A DNA stretch of 64,000 bases. Origin: Acanthosepion lycidas (lineage: Eukaryota; Mollusca; Cephalopoda; Sepiida; Sepiidae). Positions 10,321 through 20,844 of this stretch are shown piece by piece. The stretch is from positions 36,121,365 to 36,185,364 of the forward strand of contig OZ010580.1 of assembly GCA_963932145.1 (NCBI GenBank). Reading direction: 5' to 3'. The notes below the pieces were generated by a model. The model made no database searches and was not told the DNA's origin. It saw only the letters and a program-made list of their open reading frames with translations. Made by a program: the position numbers and the translations under genes. Within the stretch, counting starts at the first letter, position 1. Every line of letters starts with the position of its first letter.

Positions 10321-10450
10321 AGGAAATTCAACATTTAGTTAACGTCAATAAACGTGATATCTTTTCAGTAGATCTTTCTTACCCTGACAAGCAGATATCT
10401 CTGCGAAAGTACGAGTCGGTAGTTTGGTCATTTAAATTTTTATACTTATT

Positions 10451-10528
<78 letters not shown>
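10451..10528. repeat. (CA)n(TA)n microsatellite
   Basis: Left flank of the Tc1/mariner-like element at 10529-11447. Confidence 0.95.
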
Positions 10529-10532
<4 letters not shown>

Positions 10533-10782
10533 GTAATAGCAAAATTGTTCAATTGTTAGATTAAGCTATGAATTTTTGCATCTTAGAAATGATTAGAGAT
10601 ATCTTACTGGAGTTCTCCGAGGTTTTTATTACACTACTGAACACTGAGCAATAGATCTGTATAATTAATCTCCATGCTTAACAGAAGAATCTCGATGAAA
10701 TCTATCATAAACGAAAATGACCTGTTCATCAATAATTAATCATAGCTGAGGATCAGAAGCTTATGAAAGATTCAAATAAAGT

Positions 10783-10832
<50 letters not shown>
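10783..10832. repeat. (TA)n microsatellite inside the mariner-like element
   Basis: The array cuts the transposase reading frame directly after the residues NDPGI. Confidence 0.95.
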
Positions 10833-10836
<4 letters not shown>

Positions 10837-11244
10837 TCCAGGATCATTTTCCAACTTATTCAAGATGATCTTCGTCCTCTCTAACCTTCTAACTTTCTGT
10901 TTTGGAGTAACAAAAGTCACAGTTTTCACGTACGATTTCATTTTTAAGTCTTTTTTTTTTTTTACTGCTCTTTTGACTGTCTTAGCTGAAACTCCTCTCT
11001 CACGTTCCAAACGTCTTATGGATTGAGTTGGATCTTTTCTAATTGATCTCTTTAGCTCTAAGTTGAAATGATGATCTCTTTTGCTGTTTTGACCTCCTGA
11101 GCCGGTTTTTGTCTTTACTGTTTCCTCTTTTTAAAACTTATTCACCGTTCTCTTGATGGTTTTTAAATGGACTTTGAAGATGGAAGCCGGAGTATGAATA
11201 TTGGTATCATTACTGAAGGCCTGAATGATTTTTCCTCTCACCAT
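10831..11244 (-). pseudogene. Tc1/mariner transposase, N-terminal helix-turn-helix part only
   Basis: The frame starts with MVRGKIIQAF (start codon complement of 11242-11244) and goes on to a TIKRTVNKF segment, one in-frame stop, then TVKTKTGSGGQNSKR and DPTQSIRRLERERGVSAKTV. The last two are the GRPR-like linker and second helix-turn-helix typical of Tc1/mariner transposases that bind their own ends. It continues through LERTKIILNKLENDPGI and stops at the TA array. The DDE/D catalytic domain is absent, so no active enzyme can be made. Confidence 0.8.
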
Positions 11245-11447
11245 TGCTCTGATGAGAGGACAGTGGGTCTGGCACAAAACTATTTTATCCTGTCCTATTT
11301 CTAGCTGCATAACTTAAAGGATTTTCAGTGATTCTTACGATAAATGGTGTCAAGATGGCTAAACGTCTTATCTGAAAAAAGAAAATCAGTTATTGATTTT
11401 TTAGATATTAAACATTTGGTTTATAGCCATTTTTCTGTTACAACCTG

Positions 11448-11490
<43 letters not shown>

Positions 11491-11639
11491 AATTTTTATA
11501 TGTATTATTCATATATTATATATTCGCGGTACTTATTGGAAAGCGCTAAGTAACAGTGATAGAGCTAATATATTTAGTTGGATCAATGATCAGTGTGAGT
11601 TTGTGACACTGGGTTTCCCGCTCTTACGATCGTCAGACA

Positions 11640-11682
<43 letters not shown>
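11448..11682. repeat. (TA)n(TG)n and (TA)n microsatellites with a 155-bp spacer
   Basis: TA/TG array at 11447-11490 and TA array at 11644-11682. The spacer between them has no recognised feature. Confidence 0.85.
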
Positions 11683-11683
<1 letters not shown>

Positions 11684-13850
11684 AGACAGATGGGCAGAGG
11701 GAAAGAAAGAAAGAGAGAGAATGGCAAGCTGTCGACCGAGAGAAAGATTGCCTCTATCTTTATTTTGATTTAACTTTAAGTAAATACAGAAAATAAAATA
11801 AATATCATTTCAACTTTTTAATCCATGCAAAAAAGGGGCTAGTTGACAAATAATTAATGCCTAGTATCTCTTGTCGAGCACCAGACAGGAATCCATAGAA
11901 ATCCTGACGAATCGACACGTGCCTTTCTCCATCTGTGCCACTTGCCGCCTGCCAATTGTTACGGGTCTTCTGTCACAACTCACAGTCGTCTAATTCTTTC
12001 AATTTTATTATTGACAGCCTTTGAATCTTTCCATTTATGAGTGACCAGGTGGTTAATCCTTTTGTAGTCGGGTTGTCTACCTTCGACCCTTTGAAGTGCA
12101 TACCGGCACTATTTATTTTAGCTCATCTTCCTCCTTTGATCTTTGCGCCATGAATCGGTGGGGGATAGAAACCAATCGGACAGATTACATCAATCGCATT
12201 GTGTTACTTTCATTAATCGAGTCTACGGCGGTGGTTGTCAGTGAGTGAGTTGGGTCGATGGAGGTCGGTTGACGAGCTAAGAAAAGCAAAGTTGATATTT
12301 TGGCCCTTATAATACACGCCTCGGCTAAATATGCCTTGCTTGAAAATTCTGCGTGCAGATAGCTTTGACTCGCGATAAATTGTCAGCCATAATCCATAGT
12401 CCTAAAATTAGAGGATTAATTAGTCTTTATAGGTAGATATTCAGCTTGAAATTGAAAGTTTTTTTTCTAATACGTAAATAGACAGCAGAGAAAACGTCTA
12501 ATGAAAAACTTGTTTAAAATTTATAGCAAAATTCAATAAAGAACATCAAGACGAGTTAACCAAACAACATATTTAACAGTTAATGCTTATGAATTGTAAA
12601 TATACGTATTTAGGCAATAAACCTTCATTAATACATGTTCGATGAAAAGCCTGACACAAGAACTTTTTGTTGTTGTTTCTCTACCGGTCGACGTAGTTCA
12701 CTGATTAGAGTATGCAAAATGCGTTTTAAAGTGTTTGCTTCGAGCAGTTTGATCAATTTGATTAACCGTTACCTACATTCAAGATCTTTAAGGATCCGAC
12801 AAAAACTGTAGTTACGAATGTTGTTTCTAAAATGTCGGTTAATTAATATCGTCATTCTCGCGTTTATGCGTTACGATGACGTCACGCACGAGACTACTCG
12901 AATGGAAGGTTCTTCTCTGATATTTTTCAGTGGGTATAACGTTCAATGTATTAAACAGTTTTTAAATGCATTCACATCCTCGTACCTAAATTGAAAAGAT
13001 GAGATTCAATTTTAGATTCTTTATTTCAGTAATGAGAGCTTAACGAATTGGAAGTCATTTTTTAAGAGTTAACCAGGTCGAGCAGACATGCATTCACAAC
13101 AAATAACCTACACTAGTTGGGGAAAAATGTGACGAGAGGTGAAAGCAAATCTGACATCAAACTTCAGTTTCAGAAGATGTGATCGTAATATTTCATAAGC
13201 CTATCAATTGACGAAATGCAGGTAAAAGGCGCTTATTTTCCGACTTGGAAGAGCTTGAATATCGCATCCCAAATCATGGTTTTTGCCTGGCCTTGTACAC
13301 TGATCACTCGTCCCGGTAGTAAATACGTGGCTATTTCAGTCACGTGCCAGGCTATTCATCTTTATCGAGAGATAATAAAGCCTAAAAATAAAATTATTTT
13401 AAATACAGTTATTAAGATGGCTTCGCTTAGTACAGAACAAGGATAAAAGTGTGGGGCACTTCGTGAGTACCCCAGACAGCAGTAAAATTAACCTGCAATT
13501 ATTACCAGCATGGTTTCGTATGCACGGACTGTATTCTTTGCAGAGAGTTAACCTCCACCCAAAAAAGGACGCCTACAAAGTAAATGCTTCTAGTCTAAAA
13601 TATAATTACTGATCCCCGAACAAAATTAAACACGATTAAATTTAATTAAAGACAATAAAAATGCGTGTTGAGTAAAATATAAGTGTTCATTACTTACTAG
13701 AACTCTAAGTAGACTTATAGACTCAAATGTAAACGACCAATATTTAACTCTCCCTGAACCAGGTAAATGCTTCTTGAGTCAAAAGAGAGAAAATGACTTA
13801 ATATCGGTCGTAAAATCAACTAATTCAAATCATGGGACAAATGTTTAACC
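11683..13850. other. Longest non-repetitive stretch of the left half
   Basis: No tRNA box, transposon motif or convincing exon is visible. A TGACGTCA site at 12877-12884 sits in a context resembling the PLE 3' UTR at 15.95 kb, which hints at a faint PLE remnant. A 76-codon frame at 13216-13446 has no known motif. Confidence 0.4.
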
Positions 13851-13855
13851 TATAT

Positions 13856-14020
13856 CAGAAAGATCATAACTAAAATGATAAAAAGACGTCAAAAAGAAGA
13901 AACATCATTGATATACGACGTCAAAGAGAAAGATCGTAACTACAAGGGATCACAAAAGAAAGATCGTAACTACAAGAGATCACAAAAGAAAGATCATAAC
14001 TAAATGACAAAAAGGAAGTA
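13856..14020. repeat. 30-bp tandem repeat
   Basis: The unit 'agatcgtaactacaag' plus 'ggatcacaaaagaa' is repeated from 13931 with two near-identical copies and diverged partial copies on both sides. Confidence 0.85.
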
Positions 14021-14149
14021 TTATCGCTACAAGACATCTGAAAAGAATGGGGCATAATTATAAGATGGGAAAAAAAGAAAAGTAGGGGTTTTTGATTTCT
14101 TCTAAATTTTACTCTGAAACGTTATTTATTTGTTAATTATTTTTTTTAT

Positions 14150-14325
14150 CTGTTCAATAAGAATACATAAGTTTCCTGGTTTTCTTAACAGGAGTAGAGC
14201 TTTATACCTTGCCCCATGCTTAGGACAGGGTTTCTGTTTCCTTCTAAAAACTTCTCATTCTCTAGCCCCTGTCGTCATAGTGGTATTATTGGCTTGCTTG
14301 GGGGGGTGAATTGATTAAAAAAAAT
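14150..14325 (+). repeat. CR1-like LINE 3' UTR fragment
   Basis: Ends with 'attggcttgcttgg' and 'ggtgaattgattaaaa', the common 3' end of the most frequent LINE family here (also 23.3, 31.1 and 36.37 kb). Confidence 0.6.
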
Positions 14326-14329
14326 CATT

Positions 14330-15090
14330 AATGGCTAATATCCCATTTTTCGAACAGTAGATATTAATGGGTTATAGGAAAAAACCGATAATTAATAGAG
14401 GTGTTTTTATTTTCCTAATTAGTACTTGTTTTACGATAGACATTAATGGGTTAATCATTACAGAAGGCTTGTAGAACCAGCTCATCAACCACTACACTAC
14501 ATCAAGGGATCAGTCAAGGATAACAAATGGGAAATTGTCATTTCAGATTTTAAAAGTGTATGAATGCAGTGACTGCTAGTAAAGCCATAAAAATCGGATT
14601 GTACCAATTTTCTTGTCGGAAAATGGCTTATCAGACAATAAAAATAAACATTCTCACTCGTATTTGGATTCTAACACCGACCACTGGATAAAAACAATTC
14701 TTTATCTGAACCAGAGAGGCGAGATAAATAAGCAGACTGAGACAGATATAGCATTTAGTTATTGCTGAAGAATGTATATATGAAAATTTAATTAATCTTG
14801 AAGGCCAGCCACCCACGCTTACGGAAAATGCTAGCATGATTTATTAGGATGTAACAAAACAGGCACAGCACCACATAATTTGCTGTTGAGGCTTTGGGTT
14901 ACCCCACTTGGTTTCACCAAAAAATGCCCGGCAGGCGGCGCTATTTAAATCTATAAATGGGAAAACATTTCCTTCTCTTTTTCTTTTTACTCTTGCTTCA
15001 AGATGAAGTCGAGCGTGAATAAAGAACGCTGCCTTTGCAATGCGTTTGCTTCCACTCATAAAATTAATATTTTTCCCCCTATTATACGAC
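14330..15090. other. Unassigned sequence
   Basis: Contains two copies of 'attaatgggtta' near 14365 and 14445 but no recognised element or gene. Confidence 0.45.
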
Positions 15091-15094
15091 TGTA

Positions 15095-15300
15095 AGATGT
15101 GTACGTAGTGTAGCGGTTATCAACGCCATTGTCATTGGCGTGCCGGGTTCAAATTCCAGCCGTAGCCGCTGCGCTCGTTTTTTCACAAATAGAAGGTATG
15201 AATTCCGCTAGCCACTTAATGGTAGGTCAGACTGGTATATTTAGCCTTGTTTGGAAACCAGTGTAGAAGAAGCGCAAAATCGGTTGGGCATGAAAGCAGA
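15095..15300 (+). repeat. tRNA-Asp-like SINE head (or tRNA pseudogene)
   Basis: The order A box ('tagtgtagcggttatcaacg', about 15107-15126), a perfect 5-bp anticodon stem CGCCA/TGGCG around loop TTGTCAT, and B box 'gggttcaaattcc' (about 15146-15158) is seen. The loop places GTC at the anticodon, fitting tRNA-Asp. The acceptor stem pairs at about five of seven positions, so it is not a sound tRNA gene. The downstream sequence to about 15300 may be the SINE body, but no second copy was found. Confidence 0.55.
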
Positions 15301-15570
15301 GTGACTGCACTGATTTTAACTCTTAAAATGGTCAATGGAGTTCATCTGAACATTTACCATTTATTTGAAACATTTTGTGATGAAGTGATTAAAGATTCGA
15401 CGTACCCTAGGATGAATTAACAAAAACGGTAACACCTTTCTGAAACATTTACCAACGAAGAATATCATTTTATTACTAGTCTTGTTTCAAGATAAGAATT
15501 TGGGATATAAGCTCCAGAGAGGCCTTTCACGGTATGCCTTTATTTTGTAACTTCCATTCAGCAATTAATA

Positions 15571-15586
15571 CATATATATATATATG
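15571..15586. repeat. Short (TA)n
   Basis: Short TA run left of the PLE fragment. Confidence 0.8.
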
Positions 15587-15594
15587 TTTCATTA

Positions 15595-15872
15595 AATAAT
15601 ATAGACAAGTTTATGTTGGTCACACCGCAAACTCGCTTTCACAGCGCTTAACTCTACATTTAAATGGTAACTCTAACATTTTTAGTCATTTAAAACAACA
15701 TGACTGCCCGCGTACTCAGTTCCGGAAAATCCTTGTTGAAAACACAACTATACTTAAACATGAAAACAATAAACAAAAATTTAAAATTCTTGAAGCTATA
15801 TACATAAAACAGTTGAAACCTAACCTGAACAAAACAAACTATGAAATCTCCACAAATATTCTTGAATGCCTA
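15595..15872 (+). pseudogene. Penelope-like element, GIY-YIG endonuclease C-terminus
   Basis: An open frame without ATG runs from about 15600 to the stop at 15870-15872. It reads QVYVGHTANSLSQRLTLHL (the GIY-YIG core with the following SLxxRL helix), an HLKQHDC segment, then TTILKHENNKQKFKILEAIY and IKQLKPNLNK. The Y-G, R, H and E of the GIY-YIG nuclease are all present. In PLEs this domain follows the reverse transcriptase and nicks target DNA. Upstream of 15595 the frame hits a stop and no reverse transcriptase is visible, so it is 5' truncated. Confidence 0.85.
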
Positions 15873-16200
15873 TAATTTATAACAGAAGCCATTGGTTTAT
15901 ACCAATGGCATCACATACTTAATACTTCTCGTTTTTCACTCTCGCGTGGTCATGAATGACGTCACGAACTGCGACGCGATTTTCGCTTCCGCGTCTCGTA
16001 TATACGAGTTTGTCGTTACTTCGAAATTTTCAAGCAGCAAGGGCGGACTATTATTGTGGTTTCGTCTGTGTGTTGTTTGATTTATTGAAATTGTCATATT
16101 TGATAATGGCTTATGTAAGCCGAAAGCTTAGATTGGATTTAAACATGTATCAATATGGTGATCTCCTTTCGTCTTTCAACGATAATGCGATTAAGCTCAT
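15873..16200 (+). mobile_element. PLE 3' UTR with CRE palindrome and hammerhead-like core
   Basis: After the stop comes a hairpin 'gccattggt-ttat-accaatggc', then TGACGTCA at 15957-15964, then at 16100-16126 'ttgataa', a perfect 6-bp stem GGCTTA/TAAGCC and 'gaaag'. The minus-strand PLE at 45.94-46.47 kb has the same order. Hammerhead motifs are known from PLEs. Here the first C of the core is T and the sixth base of CUGAUGA is A, so activity is doubtful. Confidence 0.65.
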
Positions 16201-16275
16201 CAGACAATATAAAAGGAACTTACTTAAAATAAATAAACAAAACTTGTCTATATTAATTGCTGCCTAAATATACAA

Positions 16276-16276
16276 G

Positions 16277-16307
<31 letters not shown>

Positions 16308-16325
16308 ATATGTGTGTGTGTATAA
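16276..16325. repeat. (CA)n(TA)n(TG)n microsatellite
   Basis: Self-complementary compound array: CA run, TA run, TG run. Confidence 0.9.
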
Positions 16326-16330
16326 ATAAA

Positions 16331-16560
16331 AAGAATGAACAGTATATATATAATCCGGTGTTCTTATAGATATTTTTATTTTTACAAAATAGTGCTCAAT
16401 GTAAATTTACAGAGCATTAATATTTTAAATTGATTGATTTAAAATATGGTTTTTCCGCTACACAGTTCTAACCATGTTTCAAAAATGGAAGGTCCGAATT
16501 TAATTTTGTAATTAAATTAAAGACATTAGTTCCATTTCATCCTCAAATACTTACAGCGAA
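16331..16560 (+). repeat. Two-block repeat, order Y then X
   Basis: Block Y (about 16345-16425, 'aatccggtgttcttatag' to 'gcattaat') and block X (about 16440-16555, 'gtttttccgctacacagt' to 'catcctcaaa') also occur at 62.15-62.41 kb, but there one block is inverted relative to the other. The junction here is an inverted repeat 'atattttaaa...tttaaaatat'. Confidence 0.75.
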
Positions 16561-16599
16561 AGAATGTCAGTTTTCGGTGTCAATTATTTCTTGTAAAAT

Positions 16600-17460
16600 G
16601 GTGCCCTCGAAATGAAGGTTGTATCATTCGAGGCAGTCTTTAAAAAAAAAAAAGAGAGAAAAACACTGGTAAAAAAACTAATAGAATTGACGTGGTAATA
16701 AAATAAACATATTCCATCTTCCCACTCGCTTTTAACCAACCATCACAATAAAATAAACGTTTTCAGTACTAAAGTAGAATGAGTCAAATAAAGCTTTGGC
16801 TTAGAGTTGGTACTATATTAAAACTAACAATGATTCATTTATTAAAAATCGTATTATTTACTCTTTTTGTTATTGCAATAATAGTAACAATGACAAAATT
16901 ATAAATCTAATACTACTGGCATACATAACAAGCAACAAATTTCAAGTGATTTCGGTTGGGAGTTCAGAAATAAAAGAGAAGTTTAACTGATTAGAGAATA
17001 TATTCTTCAAGCTGTAAAGTTCTTGTAGCCTAATCGTCAGAGCAGCTGATACGGATATTCACATTCCACAAAGCAAATGTGAATCTTATGAAGAGCTTTA
17101 TTTCTTGATTTCTCACACAAGCTGTTTGTTGGCGGTCTTACAAAATTGCAATGAAATATGAGGGAAATTAAAATGAAATAAATTTGAAGGATAGAAAACT
17201 AAAAAGAAAGTGAAAGCTTTGGTATAAGGTAAATAGTGAAAGATTAAATGCCAGGAACAAAATAACGTGAATCTGTAAAGAATGATGGCCAGTCATCCAA
17301 AGTTCTTCGAATAATGAGGACAACGACTCTTTTGTATTTTTATTGTAGGAGTTTTCTACTACAAGATAAACGACTTGAAATTCTGAACCGAACCGGTTGA
17401 GAATTAGTAATGAAGTTGCTTAAATCGTTAAGTAAATTTTTTTTTTAGTACTAATAAATA
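16600..17460. other. Unassigned sequence
   Basis: AT-rich, no recognised gene, tRNA box or repeat family. Confidence 0.5.
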
Positions 17461-17464
17461 GGAA

Positions 17465-17800
17465 AGGAGAATATCTTTCGGCCGTTGTACGCTCCGGCCT
17501 TCTTCAGGTGTTCGGAATGTTGAACTGAACCCTTTATTTTGCTCACTGGGGTAGACTGTTCTAGTTCCACGTGCCATGTTTGATGGATGTCAGTTATCTC
17601 CTGCTAATTTCCCTCTGAATGTTCTCCACTGCCTTAACCGGGTATTGAACTCACACTCTTTGGGTCTGTCACTGGATCTAATCAACGCCTTTATCCGCTG
17701 TGCCATGTGTCCTTGAGAAGAAGGCCAGAGCGTACAGCGGTCGAAACGTTGTAATAAATATGGCGACAGAGATGAGGACAATAGTCCGAATAATGTAAAT
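17465..17800 (-). mobile_element. Composite element: tRNA-like SINE flanked by inverted hammerhead-like modules
   Basis: Left module on the minus strand (core 17475-17507: 'ctgaaga', stem GGCCG/CGGCC, 'gaaag') and right module on the plus strand (17712-17747, ending 'gaaac' at 17743-17747). Between them on the minus strand is a pol III-type promoter: A box 'tggcacagcggataaaggcg' (complement of 17687-17706) and B box 'gagttcaataccc' (complement of 17640-17652). The same composite is at 29.7-30.06 and 39.2-39.52 kb. Confidence 0.7.
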
Positions 17801-17819
17801 AAGGAAAGGAGAAGTTTTT

Positions 17820-18380
17820 GGTTAATTTGCAGTTTAGCGTTCACGTTTAGTTCGCATTAAATATTTCCAGAATACTTACATTTAGATATAATTGTATATG
17901 CTTCATTTGAATCTGGCTCGATAAATTTGATAAAATCTACCGTTTTGGAGTTATCAACAGTAAAAGTTATAATACATTCGCGTCGCGGGTAGCCATTACT
18001 GGCGTTGTTTGTATACATTTGCTGCGGAATAACTATGAGTGGGTAATTCACTTGTCTTGAGTCTTGCGCACACAATATAGACCTCGTGCACAGTAGTTGA
18101 GACAAGTTGAGACGATTAAAAACAGTAAAAAAAAGGCCGTTAACTACATTCTTCCGCGTTTAACTTTCCGCAGCGAATGTATGCCAACAACGCCAGTAAT
18201 GGCTGCCGCCAACGACGCGAATGAATCTGAAATTTTACTGTCGATAACTCCAAAACGGTAGATTTTATCAAATTTATCAAGCCAGATTTGAATGAAGCAT
18301 GTACAATTATACATAAATGTAAGAATTCTGGAAATTTTTAATGCGAACTGTGCTCCGGTGTTAAACTGCAAATAAACCCA
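17820..18380. repeat. Foldback: inverted arms of about 220 bp, spacer about 120 bp
   Basis: Left arm 17820-18040 and right arm 18164-18380 are inverted copies at roughly 80 percent identity. They share 'taccgttttggagttatc' and 'gccattactggcgttgtt' read on the appropriate strands. Short minus-strand frames in both arms are related to each other only because of the duplication. Confidence 0.85.
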
Positions 18381-18384
18381 CTTT

Positions 18385-18775
18385 TCAATGTAACAAAACT
18401 AGTAGAATTATTAAATGTAGTTTAAAATGACTTATTTAGTAACATTTAATTTTACTTATTTCTTTTTAATTGCTTTAAAAACACTGACGTCACAAGCGGA
18501 GTCGCCTATGATTTAGTCAAATTTGAGTATAGTTACTGATTAAAAAAAATCATGAATCTTAGCTGTTTTGTTTACCGGAGTATCTTTTCCAACAATTCTC
18601 GTTAAAGTTGTCTTTTTCGTTTTTTTCTTTTTTTGATAATCACCATGTCGATTGTACGTAATCTTAATTATAGCATTTCGCTCACGTAATAACTGCGATG
18701 AATGTTTCCTTTATAGTTGTGCTATTCTGATTGGATTGTACAGAGATTAAAGACAATAGTTCAGAGCAAAGATCG
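18385..18775. other. Unassigned AT-rich sequence
   Basis: Nothing recognised apart from homopolymer runs. Confidence 0.5.
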
Positions 18776-18777
18776 AC

Positions 18778-19190
18778 AAGGCGGGAAAAGGTAAGAAAAG
18801 AGAGGAGAGGAACTTGGTAAAAAGAGTGATTAAACTAAAGGAAATGTGAGAAAGAAAAGGATAAAAATGAGAGAGGAGGTAAACAGGATGTGGAGAAGAG
18901 AGGAGGAAAAGTCACAGGCGCAAAGAAATAGAACAAAACGAAGAGGGAAATGAATGGGTGTAGTGTGAGGGAGATGACAAACTGGAGAAAAGGGAGCAAG
19001 AAAGAAAAATAGCAAAGAAGAAAATAAAACAAAAAGAAGCTGCAAATCAGAACGCGAAGAAAGCGAAACAGTGTGCAGGAGAAAGAAGAGCATTGTAAAT
19101 GAGGTGAAAATGAAAGTGAAGCGCAGGGAATGAGGTGAAGAAAGGATGTCAATCCCTGGAAATAAGGTAAATAGTGGAGAGAAAAATGGC
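18778..19190. repeat. Purine-rich (GA) tract
   Basis: About 400 bp made almost wholly of A and G on the plus strand. Two long minus-strand frames (161 and 105 codons) encode Phe/Ser/Leu-rich low-complexity peptides caused by this bias and are not genes. Confidence 0.85.
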
Positions 19191-19319
19191 TGGAACAAAA
19201 AGTGTATCACTGAATGAGGAGAAAATAAGATTAGCAATAATAAATACAATGAGAGAAATTTCGCAGGGATACAGCGTTCAAATTTCCTTTTCTTATTAAG
19301 AGTTTCATGTTCCATTCCT

Positions 19320-20095
19320 CTTCAGTTCGTCCTATCTAATTATTCGACTGAAATCGTCGAACTACAAGCCTATTTTCATAGGGGCACACGTAAAAAGCAG
19401 GCCTCCATTCACGTTTGATAAGGACGAATGACGTTGGAATTCGGTTAATTTAATGATAATTCTTCGGTAGTCCAAATAAAAGATTATTGTAGCATGACTG
19501 TCAATTATTTCGTCCTGGGTGAATGCATCTAAGTTTAAAGTTTTAAATTTCGTACAAAACAAAAGAAATTAGTCACGAAAAAGCCAGTGTAATGTTGGTG
19601 AAACTTTTGCAGTCGCGGCAAAATTACAAAAGGATAAATGCTGTGAAAGTAGTCATTCACTGTGTCATTCAGCACGTTTTCAATGTTTATCTATAGCTTC
19701 TGAAAAATCTTTCAATTCCAGTTATAATATGCTAGTCAACCTACGACACAAGTATCTGTTTGAACTACTAGGGAAACATTTATTCGACAAAGATATAAGA
19801 ATAATCCAGAATATTTACTGGAACAAACCCCCTTGCATGCAGAAAACCTTATAACAGCTGACGGAAGACGTGACACGTAAATCGGAAGGTGTAATAGACT
19901 AGCGAAAGATGCCTTCCAAAAGCGAAGAAAAGTATTAAGAAACAGGAAAATTTGGTTAGAAACAAATAAAGTAGTGCTGGACTGCTATGTAATATTAATT
20001 TTATTATCTGGCTGATGTACAAGTAGAAAAATGGCTTCAAAAGAATAGGTGTGATTTGGCTAGGTAAGTAAAAAGCAGGAATAGACAAGAAAAAA
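19320..20095. other. Unassigned sequence
   Basis: No recognised gene or repeat. Confidence 0.5.
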
Positions 20096-20104
20096 AAATC
20101 ATAC

Positions 20105-20172
20105 ACGCGCACACACACACACATCTCTCTCCCTCTCTCTCTCTCTATATATATATATATAAATAACCCCCC

Positions 20173-20210
<38 letters not shown>

Positions 20211-20212
20211 TA
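20105..20212. repeat. (CA)n(CT)n(TA)n compound microsatellite
   Basis: Two CT plus TA arrays in tandem after a CA run. The spacer 'taataacccccc' separates the two. Confidence 0.9.
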
Positions 20213-20389
20213 TTAATACGACGATCCCTTGGTAGGTTTGTCTGGCTCTCTAGGTTTATATATAGGGAGATGAGTGAAAACGCAGTTAACAACTATTATA
20301 ATTAAAGATTTGTGTAAAGAAATAAAAAAACGAAGAAAACAAAGAATCGAGCCAAACAAGAATAAAAAATGGGAAAAAAAATACCGGAT

Positions 20390-20807
20390 TTATTATGAAG
20401 CTTAAGCTTCAGGGCCCCTAGTCCCAGAGGGGAGCCTGAAGCAACTTTTTTTAATGAGTGAAGTTTTCAGCAAAATCGATGTTTTTTTTTATTTTTAGTC
20501 TTTTTTCAATTAAAATAAGGCCATTTTAGTGATAGTCATAAACCAATGTGTTGAAGTAGCTAATGTTGACCTTAGAATATGCTCTAATATCCATTTCATA
20601 TGGCTTCAAAATTCCCCTTTAATTGGTCAAATTTCGAACATTTTTCTTGGGAACTTTCAGCGCCCGAACCCTGAACTCTGAGCCCGCCAGAATCTATTCA
20701 AAGCCTACATTTTAGCAGTAGAATACTCAAATCTATTGCTGCTGGTTGTGAAGGGGGCCTCATATCTGTTTAAGCTTCAGGGCTCCAAAAATGTATGTCC
20801 GCCACTG
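20390..20807 (-). mobile_element. hAT-like end (candidate)
   Basis: The minus strand begins with 'cagtggcggacatacat' (complement of 20791-20807), the style of a hAT terminal inverted repeat. The word 'taagcttcaggg' occurs at 20403 and 20771. The opposite terminus and an 8-bp target duplication could not be identified. Confidence 0.4.
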
Positions 20808-20844
20808 GCTTTGACCACAATTTTTATTTCTTCACTGATAGCAT

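Larger units (their letters stand above)
10529..11447 (-). mobile_element. Tc1/mariner-superfamily element, decayed
   Basis: The two ends are inverted: 'agggtgtaatagcaaaattg' on the left and, on the opposite strand at the right end, 'aggttgtaacagaaaaatgg' (16 of 20 matches). TA arrays lie outside both ends, so the element appears to have inserted into a TA tract. A third TA array (10783-10832) interrupts the interior. The encoded transposase keeps only its N-terminal DNA-binding part. Confidence 0.7.

Noticed and set aside
13856..14020. Possible CRISPR-like array
   Set aside because: Units are contiguous and diverge; there are no unique spacers, and the surrounding DNA is clearly eukaryotic.
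15095..15170. Functional tRNA-Asp gene
   Set aside because: The acceptor and T stems have mismatches and the sequence continues into a possible SINE body.
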